Source: Streptoalloteichus hindustanus (GTDB lineage: Bacteria > Actinomycetota > Actinomycetes > Mycobacteriales > Pseudonocardiaceae). From it: a DNA stretch of 64,000 bases. The position numbers were made by a program, and so were the translations under genes. The notes below the pieces were generated by a model. It ran no database searches, had not been told where the DNA came from, and worked only from the letters and a program-made list of their open reading frames with translations. Positions 17,536 to 24,623 of this stretch are shown in pieces. The first letter of the stretch is position 1; every line of letters begins with the position of its first letter. Location of the stretch: NCBI RefSeq assembly GCF_900129375.1, contig NZ_FQVN01000002.1, positions 682,001-746,000 on the forward strand. Reading direction: 5' to 3'.

Positions 17536-17586
17536 TGTGCGGCGAATCATGGGTGGACTGTCGAGAAAGGACAGTACGGTGAACGG

Positions 17587-18147
17587 ATGTCCGAGCTCCC
17601 CGTGATCCTGTTGCTGTCCGGAAGTCTGCGGGCCGCGTCCTCCAACAACGCCCTGCTGCGCACGGCTGAGGTCGTGGCTCCGGAGCGGGTGCGGACCGTC
17701 CGCTACGACGGCATGGCGTCGCTGCCGCACTTCAACCCGGACGACGACAACGATCCGCTGCCGACGCCGGTGGCCGAGCTGCGGGCGGCGATCGCCGGGG
17801 CGACCGCGGTCCTGGTCTGCGCTCCCGAGTACGCCGGAACGCTGCCGGGGGCGTTCAAGAACCTGCTGGACTGGACGATCGGCGGCACCGAGACCAGCGA
17901 CAAGCCCGTGGCCTGGGTGAACGTCGCCGCTCCCGGGCGCGGGGAGGGCGCGGAGGCCACGCTCCGGTCCGTGCTCGCGTACACGGGCACGCGCATCGTC
18001 GAGTCGGCGTGCGTGCGCATCCCCGTCGCTCCCGGGATGATCTCGGACGGGGTCATCGCCGACCCCGCTGTGCGGCAGCAGCTCCGGGACGTCCTCGCGC
18101 GGCTGGTGGAATCCCCTCAGTCGGCGTCGAACCCCGCCCACGCCTGA
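17587..18147 (+). CDS. NAD(P)H-dependent FMN reductase-like oxidoreductase
   Basis: 186 aa, flavodoxin-like. The phosphate-binding loop is LLLSGSLRAASSNNALLRTA at residues 8-27, and the flavin motif VLVCAPEYAGTLPGAFKNLLDWTIGG lies near 76-101 (family usual PEYNxSxPGxLKN; Ala replaces the common Asn). It should reduce FMN, quinones or azo compounds with NAD(P)H in the cytosol. ATG 17587 is well supported by the family start; AAGGA lies a little far upstream. It stands alone after strong terminators. Confidence 0.88.
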   Translation: MSELPVILLLSGSLRAASSNNALLRTAEVVAPERVRTVRYDGMASLPHFNPDDDNDPLPTPVAELRAAIAGATAVLVCAPEYAGTLPGAFKNLLDWTIGGTETSDKPVAWVNVAAPGRGEGAEATLRSVLAYTGTRIVESACVRIPVAPGMISDGVIADPAVRQQLRDVLARLVESPQSASNPAHA

Positions 18148-18649
18148 CGAAACCCACTCGGCGCCCTGCCCACTGAGTCCTTTGCGTCCTCTGTGGACAG
18201 TCAGCGCCGCCGCCCGCCGCCCTCTTCCCAGTAGTCAGCCCCCACCCTCCCTGGGGGGCGAGCCCTGCTCCAGCCTACCGGCCCAGCGCCCGGCCCCCGA
18301 GATCATTACGCTCCCCTGTGGACAACTCCGGATCTGTGGACAACTCGGCCCTCCGCCAAGAAAACAACTTGACACCGCGTCGCCGGTCCCACGCAGCCGT
18401 GGACGACCGCAGGGTTGTTCGGGGGTCAGGACGTGTCGGTCTTCCTGGTCCGGGGCGAGCGTGGAGCCGCGTCCGGGAGCTCGGCCGTGGCCAGGACACC
18501 CTGCCGGTCGAAGTCTGACGCCGACGATGCATGCTGACGCAGAGTAGTCAAACCGCTACAGTGGCGCGGCGGGAACAACTCAGCCGGGCCATCGCCCTGG
18601 AGAACGGGCGCTGTGACCCGCCAGCGGCCCGGGCCGGGGTGGGCGGAGC
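18148..18649. other. Non-coding junction region with two DnaA-box-like repeats and a gene-end duplicate
   Basis: No gene is supported in these 502 bp. At 18317-18325 and 18335-18343 there are two identical TGTGGACAA sequences, a perfect match to the actinobacterial DnaA box TTGTCCACA, each inside a longer direct repeat CTGTGGACAACTC. From 18412 to 18511 there is a copy of the 3' end of the glycosyltransferase/deacetylase gene at 19890. The base composition drops towards the toxin gene. Confidence 0.6.
18412..18511 (-). repeat. 100-bp duplicate of the 3' end of the deacetylase/glycosyltransferase gene (left copy)
   Basis: 97 of 100 bases match 19876-19975 in the same orientation. The right copy spans the last about 28 codons and stop of the 19890-22088 gene; this left copy encodes the same tail (FDRQGVLATAELPDAAPRSP...) with no gene attached. 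The pair brackets the deaminase-immunity genes like an attachment-site duplication. Confidence 0.85.
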
Positions 18650-19411
18650 GTGTCACAACTGGCTGAGGTGATCGCGCGTGTGCGCGCCGTGCTCGACCAA
18701 GTCGACCAAGCGCGGCGGGACCTCGCCCACGCGGGTACGTCTCTTGATGAAGCACACCGGTGCGCGGCGGACAGTCTGGCCGGGTCGAACGACCCGGACG
18801 CCGACAGTACCGTCGCGTACCTGGCGCATGCCCGTGCCGGAGCGGACGACGTGGGGCGCGTCCTAGGTGACGCGAAGGTCCGATTACGCCAGTTCGTGGT
18901 TGGTCTTGGAGTCACGACCGGCCCAGCCCCTACCCCTGGTGCTCGGCCCGCCGACCGGGCCGCGCCTAGCCCCGGGCCTGCCTCCACTTCTGCGGCGTCG
19001 GATACGGACCAGGTTGAACAGCTGCGTGGCGAGTTGCCACCGCCGGTACAGCGCCGGAGCGGGCAGAAGATGCACGGCCGGTGGGTCGGACCGGATGGCA
19101 CGGCGCATGCGATCGTGAGCGGCCACGACGACGTGCTGACGCCACGGGTCAACAACGTGCTGCGGGAGGCGGGATGTCCGATGTTGCCGGCCAGCACAGC
19201 TGCCGATGTCGAACTGAAACTAGCCGTGTTGATGCGGGACAGCGGAATACGCCACGCGATTGTCGTCACGAACAATACGCCGTGCCAAGGGCCGCTAGGC
19301 TGCGACACCCTGTTGCCGGTCGTGTTGCCTGAGGGATACGCGCTGACCGTCTACGGCCCCAACAACTACCGCAGGACCTTCAGGGGAGGAGCTGAGCCGT
19401 GGTGGCGCTAG
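18650..19411 (+). CDS. DddA-like (SCP1.201-family) deaminase toxin, with altered metal site
   Basis: 253 aa. Residues 1-87 are helical (SQLAEVIARVRAVLDQVDQARRDL...), 88-130 a Pro/Ala/Ser linker, and 141-253 the deaminase domain: MHGRWVGPDGTAHAIVSGHDD, DVELKLAVLMRDSGIRHAIVVTNNTPCQGPLGCDTLLPVVLPEGYALTVYGP. This matches the bacterial toxin deaminases related to the double-stranded DNA cytidine deaminase DddA. The catalytic Glu188 and the two Cys (212 and 217) are present, but the zinc-binding His of the HxE motif is Asp186 here (codon GAT). It may be inactive, or Asp may bind the metal. The stop overlaps the Imm1 gene by 13 bp. No signal peptide is seen. The start codon GTG has GGAG unusually close, so the start is uncertain. 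Confidence 0.85.
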   Translation: MSQLAEVIARVRAVLDQVDQARRDLAHAGTSLDEAHRCAADSLAGSNDPDADSTVAYLAHARAGADDVGRVLGDAKVRLRQFVVGLGVTTGPAPTPGARPADRAAPSPGPASTSAASDTDQVEQLRGELPPPVQRRSGQKMHGRWVGPDGTAHAIVSGHDDVLTPRVNNVLREAGCPMLPASTAADVELKLAVLMRDSGIRHAIVVTNNTPCQGPLGCDTLLPVVLPEGYALTVYGPNNYRRTFRGGAEPWWR

Positions 19412-19800
19412 AAGCGTGGTACGACGCCGACGAGGGAGCCGTGCTCATCCGTACTTCCGATGACCTCGACAGTCTTCTCGACCGGATGGTCAGGGATGCT
19501 GACGCGCCGGTACCGCCCATGGCAGAGCTGTTCTACCGGGGGTCGGACGGGTGGGCGATTGCGCAGGCGGGTATCCGCGCCACTGCGGGCCGCGGGTTCT
19601 TCGCCTACGCCGATCCGGACGGTTCGGTGATGACCTGCGACAGTGGAGCCGCCGGCAGCGTTGAGTACGACTACATGGGAAACGTCCGCGAAGTCCCGGC
19701 CAGTGCGGAGGCCCCGATCGCCGAAGGGCGTCGGGCGGCACATGAATTCCTGCGCACTGGCTCACGTCCGACGTGTGTCGAGTGGCAGCCAGTGAAGTGA
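19399..19800 (+). CDS. Imm1-family immunity protein
   Basis: 133 aa, acidic. EAWYDADEGAVLIRTSDDLDSLLDRMV, then YMGNVREVPASAEAPIAEGRRAAHEFLRTGSRPTCVEW is the pattern of Imm1 proteins, which neutralise deaminase toxins of the SCP1.201/DddA group by binding them. GTG 19399 follows a GGAGGAG ribosome site within the toxin gene, and the 13-bp overlap ensures co-translation. The toxin-immunity pair is complete, but no secretion genes are nearby. Confidence 0.85.
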   Translation: MVALEAWYDADEGAVLIRTSDDLDSLLDRMVRDADAPVPPMAELFYRGSDGWAIAQAGIRATAGRGFFAYADPDGSVMTCDSGAAGSVEYDYMGNVREVPASAEAPIAEGRRAAHEFLRTGSRPTCVEWQPVK

Positions 19801-19875
19801 AGCTTGCCCACCTGATCAGAGCAAAATGAGCACCCGGAATGCAGACGTGATGTTCGGCCCCGGTGCGGCCACAGG

Positions 19876-19975
19876 GGGTTGTTCGGGGGTCAGGACGTGT
19901 CGGTCTTCCCGGTCCGGGGCGAGCGTGGAGCCGCGTCCGGGAGTTCGGCCGTGGCCAGGACTCCCTGCCGGTCGA
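19876..19975 (-). repeat. 100-bp duplicate (right copy, part of the intact gene end)
   Basis: Right-hand member of the direct repeat pair; it includes the stop codon and last codons of the NodB-GT2 gene plus 14 bp beyond. It differs from the left copy at three positions. Confidence 0.85.
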
Positions 19976-22088
19976 GCTTCTGCCAGCGCATCCGCACGCC
20001 GGCCAGCGCCGTGGTGATGGACTGGAGGAGCACCGCGTACATGAGCTGCCGGTAGACGATCTGTTGCAGCGGGAGCAGCCACAGCAGGCGCAGGCGCTCC
20101 CGGTCGAGCCGGAACGCGAACACCCCGCCGACGGTCTGGACGAGCAGCACCCCGGACCAGCCGAGGACGGTCTGCCACGGGCGGAGGAAGAGCAGCCCGT
20201 ACACCAGGAAGACGTCGACGAGCGGGGCGAGCAGCGGCAGCAGGACCTGGAACACGGCCAGGTGGGGCAGGCCGATCCGGCCGAAGCGACCGGAGGGGCC
20301 GGCCTCCAGCACCGCCCGACGGTGCTTCCAGATCGACTGCATCGTGCCGTAGCTCCAGCGGTACCGCTGCCGCCAGAGCTGGCTCCAGGTCGTGGGCGCC
20401 TCGGTCCAGGCGCGGGCGCCGTCCTCGTAGACGACGCGCCACCCCCGGCGGCCGACCGCGATGGTGAGGTCCGTGTCCTCGGCGAGGGTGTCGGCGCTGA
20501 CCCCGCCCACCTGCTCCAGCGCCTCCCGCCGGAAGGCCCCGACCGCGCCGGGAACGGTCGGCATGCAGCCCAGCACGTCGTAGACCCGCCGGTCGATGTT
20601 GAAGCCCATCACGTACTCGATGCACTGCCACCGGCCGATCAACCCCCGCTGGTTGGCGACCTTCGCGTTGCCCGAGACCGCTCCGACCGTCGGGTCGGCG
20701 AAGGGCTGCGCCAACAGGCGGAGGGTGCTGCGCTCGACGATCGTGTCCCCGTCCACCAGCACGACGATGTCGTGCCGGGCGTGCGCGATGCCGGTGTTGA
20801 GCGCGGCAGGCTTGCCCTGGTTGGGCTGCCGCACCACGGTGACCCCGGGTAGCCCGAGGCCCTCGACGATCTCGCCGGTGCCGTCGGTGGACCCGTCGTC
20901 CACCACGACCACCTGCGCCGGGTGGTCGCCGCCGACCAGCGACCGGACCACCTCGGCGATGTTCTCCCGCTCGTTGTAGGCGGGCACGACGACCGAGACG
21001 GGCCGGGTCACCGGCGGCCCCCAGCGCCAGCCCGGGAGCCGGCGCCGTCGGTGGTGCCGGTGCGCGAGCACGATCATCAGCAGCAGTCGGATGATCACGA
21101 GCGCCCCGGTCGCCAGCAGCAGCCAGGCCAGCACCCGCACCAGCGAGGTGGCCACGCCCACCGCGGCGACGACCACCAGCCCCCGGATCCGATCCGAGGG
21201 CCGCGCCGGCGGGTTGGCCGAGGGCAGGCCCAACGCGTCGGAAACCGTGGTGAACCGGTAGCCCCTGGCCTTCAGGTCGGGGATCAGGCGGTCCAGGGCG
21301 ACCACGGTCTGCGCCCGGTCGCCGCCGGCGTCGTGCATCAGCACCACCGCGCCCTGGTCCCGGGGCGGCGTCGCGTGCCGCACGATGGCGTCCGCGTCCT
21401 GCGTCGCCCAGTCCCGGCTGTCGACGTCGCTGAGCACCGTGACGAAACCCAACGCTCCGGCCGCGCGCACGGTGCGCATGCCCAGGTCGTCCAGCGAGCT
21501 GGGGCCGGACGCGTACGGCGGGCGCATCAGGTAGGTGGTGACCCCGGCGGCGCCGGCCAGGGCGAGCTGGCTGGTGGACAGCTCCTCGCGCAGCCGGGCG
21601 TCGGAGCTGGTGCGCAGGTCGGGGTGGGTGAAGGTGTGCACGCCCAGCTCCGAGCCGCTGTCCCTGACCTCGCGGACGAGCCCGGGGTGCCGGGTGGCCA
21701 GCGCGCCCACCATCATGAACGTGCCCGGCACGCCGTGCCTGCGCAGGACGGCCAGGACGCGCGGCGTCCACTCCGGGTCGGGGCCGTCGTCGAAGGTCAG
21801 CGCCACGGTGCGCGGCGGGGGTGTGAACGAGCGGACCGGGTCGCGCCGGCCGTCGATGATCGGGCCGCCCTCCAGCACCGACCGCGGCACCTGGTCGTGA
21901 CCGCCGAGGGGTTGGCGGTGGGCGTCCACGCCGACCTCGGAGTGCACCAGGCCGTTGCCGACGAGCAGGCAGGCCAGGAACAGCAGCCCGATCGCGGCGA
22001 CGAACCAGCCGGGCCGGCGCGGCACCACGAGCCGCCGGGGGATCGGTCGCGGCGGGGCCGCCTTGTCCGGCCGGCGCCGCCGGCTCAT
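19890..22088 (-). CDS. Polysaccharide deacetylase (NodB)-glycosyltransferase 2 fusion, membrane protein
   Basis: 732 aa. A membrane segment at about 27-46 is followed by an extracytoplasmic NodB domain (about 92-285) with VALTFDDGPDP (Asp100, Asp101) and ELGVHTFTHPDL (His151, His155). Membrane helices follow at about 303-342. Then a GT2 domain (about 363-620): VSVVVPAYNE, VVVVDDGSTDG, LVDGDTIVE, EDTDL and QRYRW, the processive-synthase signature. C-terminal helices lie at about 640-710. It probably extrudes and deacetylates a beta-linked amino-sugar or glucan polymer. Its start overlaps the stop of the Pro-rich gene upstream (ATGA), so they are coupled. The last about 28 codons are duplicated at 18412. 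Confidence 0.92.
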   Translation of the reverse strand: MSRRRRPDKAAPPRPIPRRLVVPRRPGWFVAAIGLLFLACLLVGNGLVHSEVGVDAHRQPLGGHDQVPRSVLEGGPIIDGRRDPVRSFTPPPRTVALTFDDGPDPEWTPRVLAVLRRHGVPGTFMMVGALATRHPGLVREVRDSGSELGVHTFTHPDLRTSSDARLREELSTSQLALAGAAGVTTYLMRPPYASGPSSLDDLGMRTVRAAGALGFVTVLSDVDSRDWATQDADAIVRHATPPRDQGAVVLMHDAGGDRAQTVVALDRLIPDLKARGYRFTTVSDALGLPSANPPARPSDRIRGLVVVAAVGVATSLVRVLAWLLLATGALVIIRLLLMIVLAHRHHRRRRLPGWRWGPPVTRPVSVVVPAYNERENIAEVVRSLVGGDHPAQVVVVDDGSTDGTGEIVEGLGLPGVTVVRQPNQGKPAALNTGIAHARHDIVVLVDGDTIVERSTLRLLAQPFADPTVGAVSGNAKVANQRGLIGRWQCIEYVMGFNIDRRVYDVLGCMPTVPGAVGAFRREALEQVGGVSADTLAEDTDLTIAVGRRGWRVVYEDGARAWTEAPTTWSQLWRQRYRWSYGTMQSIWKHRRAVLEAGPSGRFGRIGLPHLAVFQVLLPLLAPLVDVFLVYGLLFLRPWQTVLGWSGVLLVQTVGGVFAFRLDRERLRLLWLLPLQQIVYRQLMYAVLLQSITTALAGVRMRWQKLDRQGVLATAELPDAAPRSPRTGKTDTS

Positions 22089-23065
22089 CGCGGGAACCCG
22101 TGCGGCAATGGAAGATCAGACGGCAGGAACGGGACCGCCCACGTGGGGCGCGTCGGCCGCGGACGGGCCGACGGTGGATTCGCCGGCTGGGTGCTGGTCG
22201 ACCCCGGCCGCGACGGCGGAGCGGCGGACGGCGGCGCTGTGCTGGCCGGGGCGGGTCGGGAGGGCGCGGCCGGTGGCACCTGCGGCACCGGCAGGCGCGG
22301 TGGCAACGGAAGGCGCGGCACGAACGGTGTGCCGGCCGCGATCGGCGGGGCCACCTGGTTGCCCGTCTGGGTGCCCGCCGCAGGACGCGCCGGGGGCGAC
22401 TGGGGCGGCACAGCCGAGGGGCGAGCGGGCTGTGCCGTGCTGGGCCGCTGCGCCGCGCCGAGCTGGGGCAAGATCATCTGTGCCGGAGGTGGGGCGGGCA
22501 CGACCAGCACCGGCCGTGCCGGCTCGGGCGCGCGGGGTGGGGCCGGCTCGCTCGCGGCCGCTGGGGCCGGCGGCGCGACGGCGGGCGTCGACGCCAGCTC
22601 CGGGGCCGCCGTCGCGCGGAGCGCCTCGACCTGCGCCGGCAACGGCCCCACGCGTGCCGCGAGAGCGGGAGCGGGCGCGGATGAGGGCGAGAGCGTGAGC
22701 GCGGGAGCCGCCGGCTCGGCCACCGGGCGAGCGACGGCCCGGGGCAGCTCCTCGGGGCGGGACAGCCCCTCGGCCACCGGCTCGGGCTCGGCTCTCTCCT
22801 CCTCAACGGCAGAAGCGCCGGTCTCGTCCGCCTGGTCCACGTCCTCGGGAGCGAACGGCCCCAGCTCCACCCCGGCTCCGGCTCCCCTCGGGAGCGCGAC
22901 CGGAGGACCGGACAGGGTGCCCACCAGGCTGACCCCGACCGCCGTCAGGAACGACAGGCACAGCCCCGAGGCGAGCGAGGTCGCCCGGGACAGGTGCCGG
23001 CGCCGCCGTCCGCTGTCGTCCACGAACACGGGCCCGCCCGACCCTCGGATGATCTTCTTCGCCAT
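22085..23065 (-). CDS. Pro/Ala-rich membrane-anchored protein
   Basis: 326 aa. A basic N-terminus (RRRRHLSRATS) precedes one hydrophobic segment at about 28-55, so it is probably a signal anchor with the bulk outside. Residues 80-320 are low-complexity Pro, Ala, Ser and Arg with no domain I recognise. It lies between a synthase/deacetylase and a GH18 lipoprotein and overlaps the synthase by 4 nt, so a wall-spanning or scaffolding role in the same export system is plausible. That role is inferred from context only. Confidence 0.7.
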   Translation of the reverse strand: MAKKIIRGSGGPVFVDDSGRRRRHLSRATSLASGLCLSFLTAVGVSLVGTLSGPPVALPRGAGAGVELGPFAPEDVDQADETGASAVEEERAEPEPVAEGLSRPEELPRAVARPVAEPAAPALTLSPSSAPAPALAARVGPLPAQVEALRATAAPELASTPAVAPPAPAAASEPAPPRAPEPARPVLVVPAPPPAQMILPQLGAAQRPSTAQPARPSAVPPQSPPARPAAGTQTGNQVAPPIAAGTPFVPRLPLPPRLPVPQVPPAAPSRPAPASTAPPSAAPPSRPGSTSTQPANPPSARPRPTRPTWAVPFLPSDLPLPHGFPR

Positions 23066-23093
23066 GTCCTCAGCACCTCCGGACGCCCGTGCC

Positions 23094-24101
23094 TCAGCCG
23101 GCGCGGGCGAAGGCCCTGGTGAACTCGTAGGGGGACTGCTCGACGCCGCTGCAGTCGGACGCGGCGACGACCCGGCCGGGACAGCGCCCGTTGTCCCTGG
23201 CCACGGACCAGAAAGCGAGGTGGCCGACGCCCTGCCGGTCGGCGAAGGCGCGCAGCTCCCGCGCGTCGTCCACCGTGGTCACCGTGCCGTCGTCGTTGCG
23301 GCCGATCATCGCGGTCAGGCCCAACCTCCGGTGCACCCGCTCCGGCGGCTGGTCCGGCCAGATCCGCCGCAACTGCTCGACGGTGGCGCGCGCGGCCGCC
23401 AGCATCGCGTCGACCTGCGAGCCGTCGCGCGCGACGTTCATGACCATGGCGTTGACCGAGACGTCCAGACCGCGCCGGGCCGCGTCGTCCAGCAACGACA
23501 GCGCCCGGGGTTCGAGCCCGTCCCTGGTGACCGGCAGGGTGTAGGTGATCGCCGTGGCCCGCTCGGCGCGCAGGAGGTCGAGCGCGCGGTTGACGCGCTC
23601 CACCGGCACGTCCAGCTCGATGTCCAGGTCCAGCCGGTTCCCGCCCACCGCGTCGAGCGCCTGCCGGTAGGCGGCGGCCAGCTCCTCCGGGGTGCCGCAG
23701 TGGTTCTCCAGGTACGGCCCGTTCGCGCCGCCGGACGCCACGGTCAGCGCGCCGCCCCGGTCCACCAGCGCGCCGACCTCCCGGAGCAGGCCGGGATCGC
23801 GCAACGCCAGCCCGCCGTCCCAGGTCGCCGAGCACCGCTGGTCGTCGGACCGCACGAAGGCCAACGTGAACTCGCGCTGACCGGTGGCGTCCGCGACCTC
23901 CAGCAGGTCGGGTCGGGCCGGGGTGATCTCCACGTACGGGGCGAACCGAGGCCGGGGTCGCTGCTCGGGGGCGGGGTCGCCGCTCCTGGCACAGCCCGTC
24001 GCGACGCCGCCGAGCAGCAGGACGGCCGCCGCGCGGGACAGGCCGCCCCGACCGTGCCGCGTTCGGCGCTCGCGGCGCGCTCGGCTGGGGCGGCATTCCA
24101 T
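23094..24101 (-). CDS. GH18-type glycoside hydrolase lipoprotein
   Basis: 335 aa. ATG 24101 is chosen because GGGGGGA lies 7 nt before it. The protein then begins with a lipoprotein signal: basic residues, LSRAAAVLLLGG, and a lipobox VATGC with Cys near residue 37. The catalytic barrel carries the GH18 DxDxE motif as LDLDIELD near residue 185, plus QRCSATWDGG and VNAMVMN. It would hydrolyse N-acetylglucosamine-type polymers at the outer face of the membrane. Twenty-eight bp separate it from the Pro-rich gene, making a three-gene envelope polysaccharide unit with the NodB-GT2 fusion. Confidence 0.85.
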   Translation of the reverse strand: MECRPSRARRERRTRHGRGGLSRAAAVLLLGGVATGCARSGDPAPEQRPRPRFAPYVEITPARPDLLEVADATGQREFTLAFVRSDDQRCSATWDGGLALRDPGLLREVGALVDRGGALTVASGGANGPYLENHCGTPEELAAAYRQALDAVGGNRLDLDIELDVPVERVNRALDLLRAERATAITYTLPVTRDGLEPRALSLLDDAARRGLDVSVNAMVMNVARDGSQVDAMLAAARATVEQLRRIWPDQPPERVHRRLGLTAMIGRNDDGTVTTVDDARELRAFADRQGVGHLAFWSVARDNGRCPGRVVAASDCSGVEQSPYEFTRAFARAG

Positions 24102-24623
24102 CGACGCGTCCCCCCGTGCTCGGTCGGGACCGTGGTCCTGAAGCGCGGTCGTCCGTGCGGGTCCTCGCGGGTCGTCGGTGCGTTGGTCGCGGCTGTCGTC
24201 CGTCGTCCGGGATGCGGTCGTCCGTCGGCGAGGCGGGACGACCTGCGGTGACCACCTGACGCGGTGCTCGGCGGCGACCTGCCGGATCGGGCTGACGACG
24301 AGCCCCGGGTCGCGGCGCCGCGAGGTGGGCGCACTGCGCGGTGCGGGCACTGGGTGGCGTCCCAGGCGCGGGCCGGGCAGTGCCGGCTGTGCGTGTTCCG
24401 CTGCGAAGCCACCGTAGGTCGGGACGCGGTCCGGGGCCAACTCCACCGGCGGATTCCCACCCCGGTCGAGTGATTGTCGCGAGGGTCTGCCCGGTATTTC
24501 GGGCGGAGCCTTGACTTTCGGTTGTCGAAGCCCGGGAGGACGGACGCCGGACCTTCCCTCGAAAGCGTGGGTTAGGTCCTCGTCGAGTGATACGGCGTGG
24601 AACGGGCTACAGGGCGGGTACGA
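24102..24623. other. Intergenic stretch upstream of the GH18 gene
   Basis: 522 bp rich in GTCGTCCG-type short direct repeats. A short rightward frame at 24264-24473 contains a CxHx10CxxC pattern, but it lacks a clear ribosome site, so I do not call it a gene. The promoter of the leftward polysaccharide unit is expected here. Nothing else can be supported. Confidence 0.5.

Noticed and set aside
16225-18147. Macrolide biosynthetic cluster around the OleD-like glycosyltransferase
   Set aside because: No PKS, deoxysugar or tailoring genes nearby; strong terminators isolate the glycosyltransferase.
22945-24255. Minus-strand frame of 436 codons overlapping the GH18 gene in another phase
   Set aside because: Pro/Arg/Gly-rich shadow; the alternative phase has a lipobox and the GH18 catalytic motif.
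24264-24473. Small rightward frame with CxHx10CxxC pattern
   Set aside because: No ribosome site, not linked to a transcript end, and the upstream half is compositionally non-coding.
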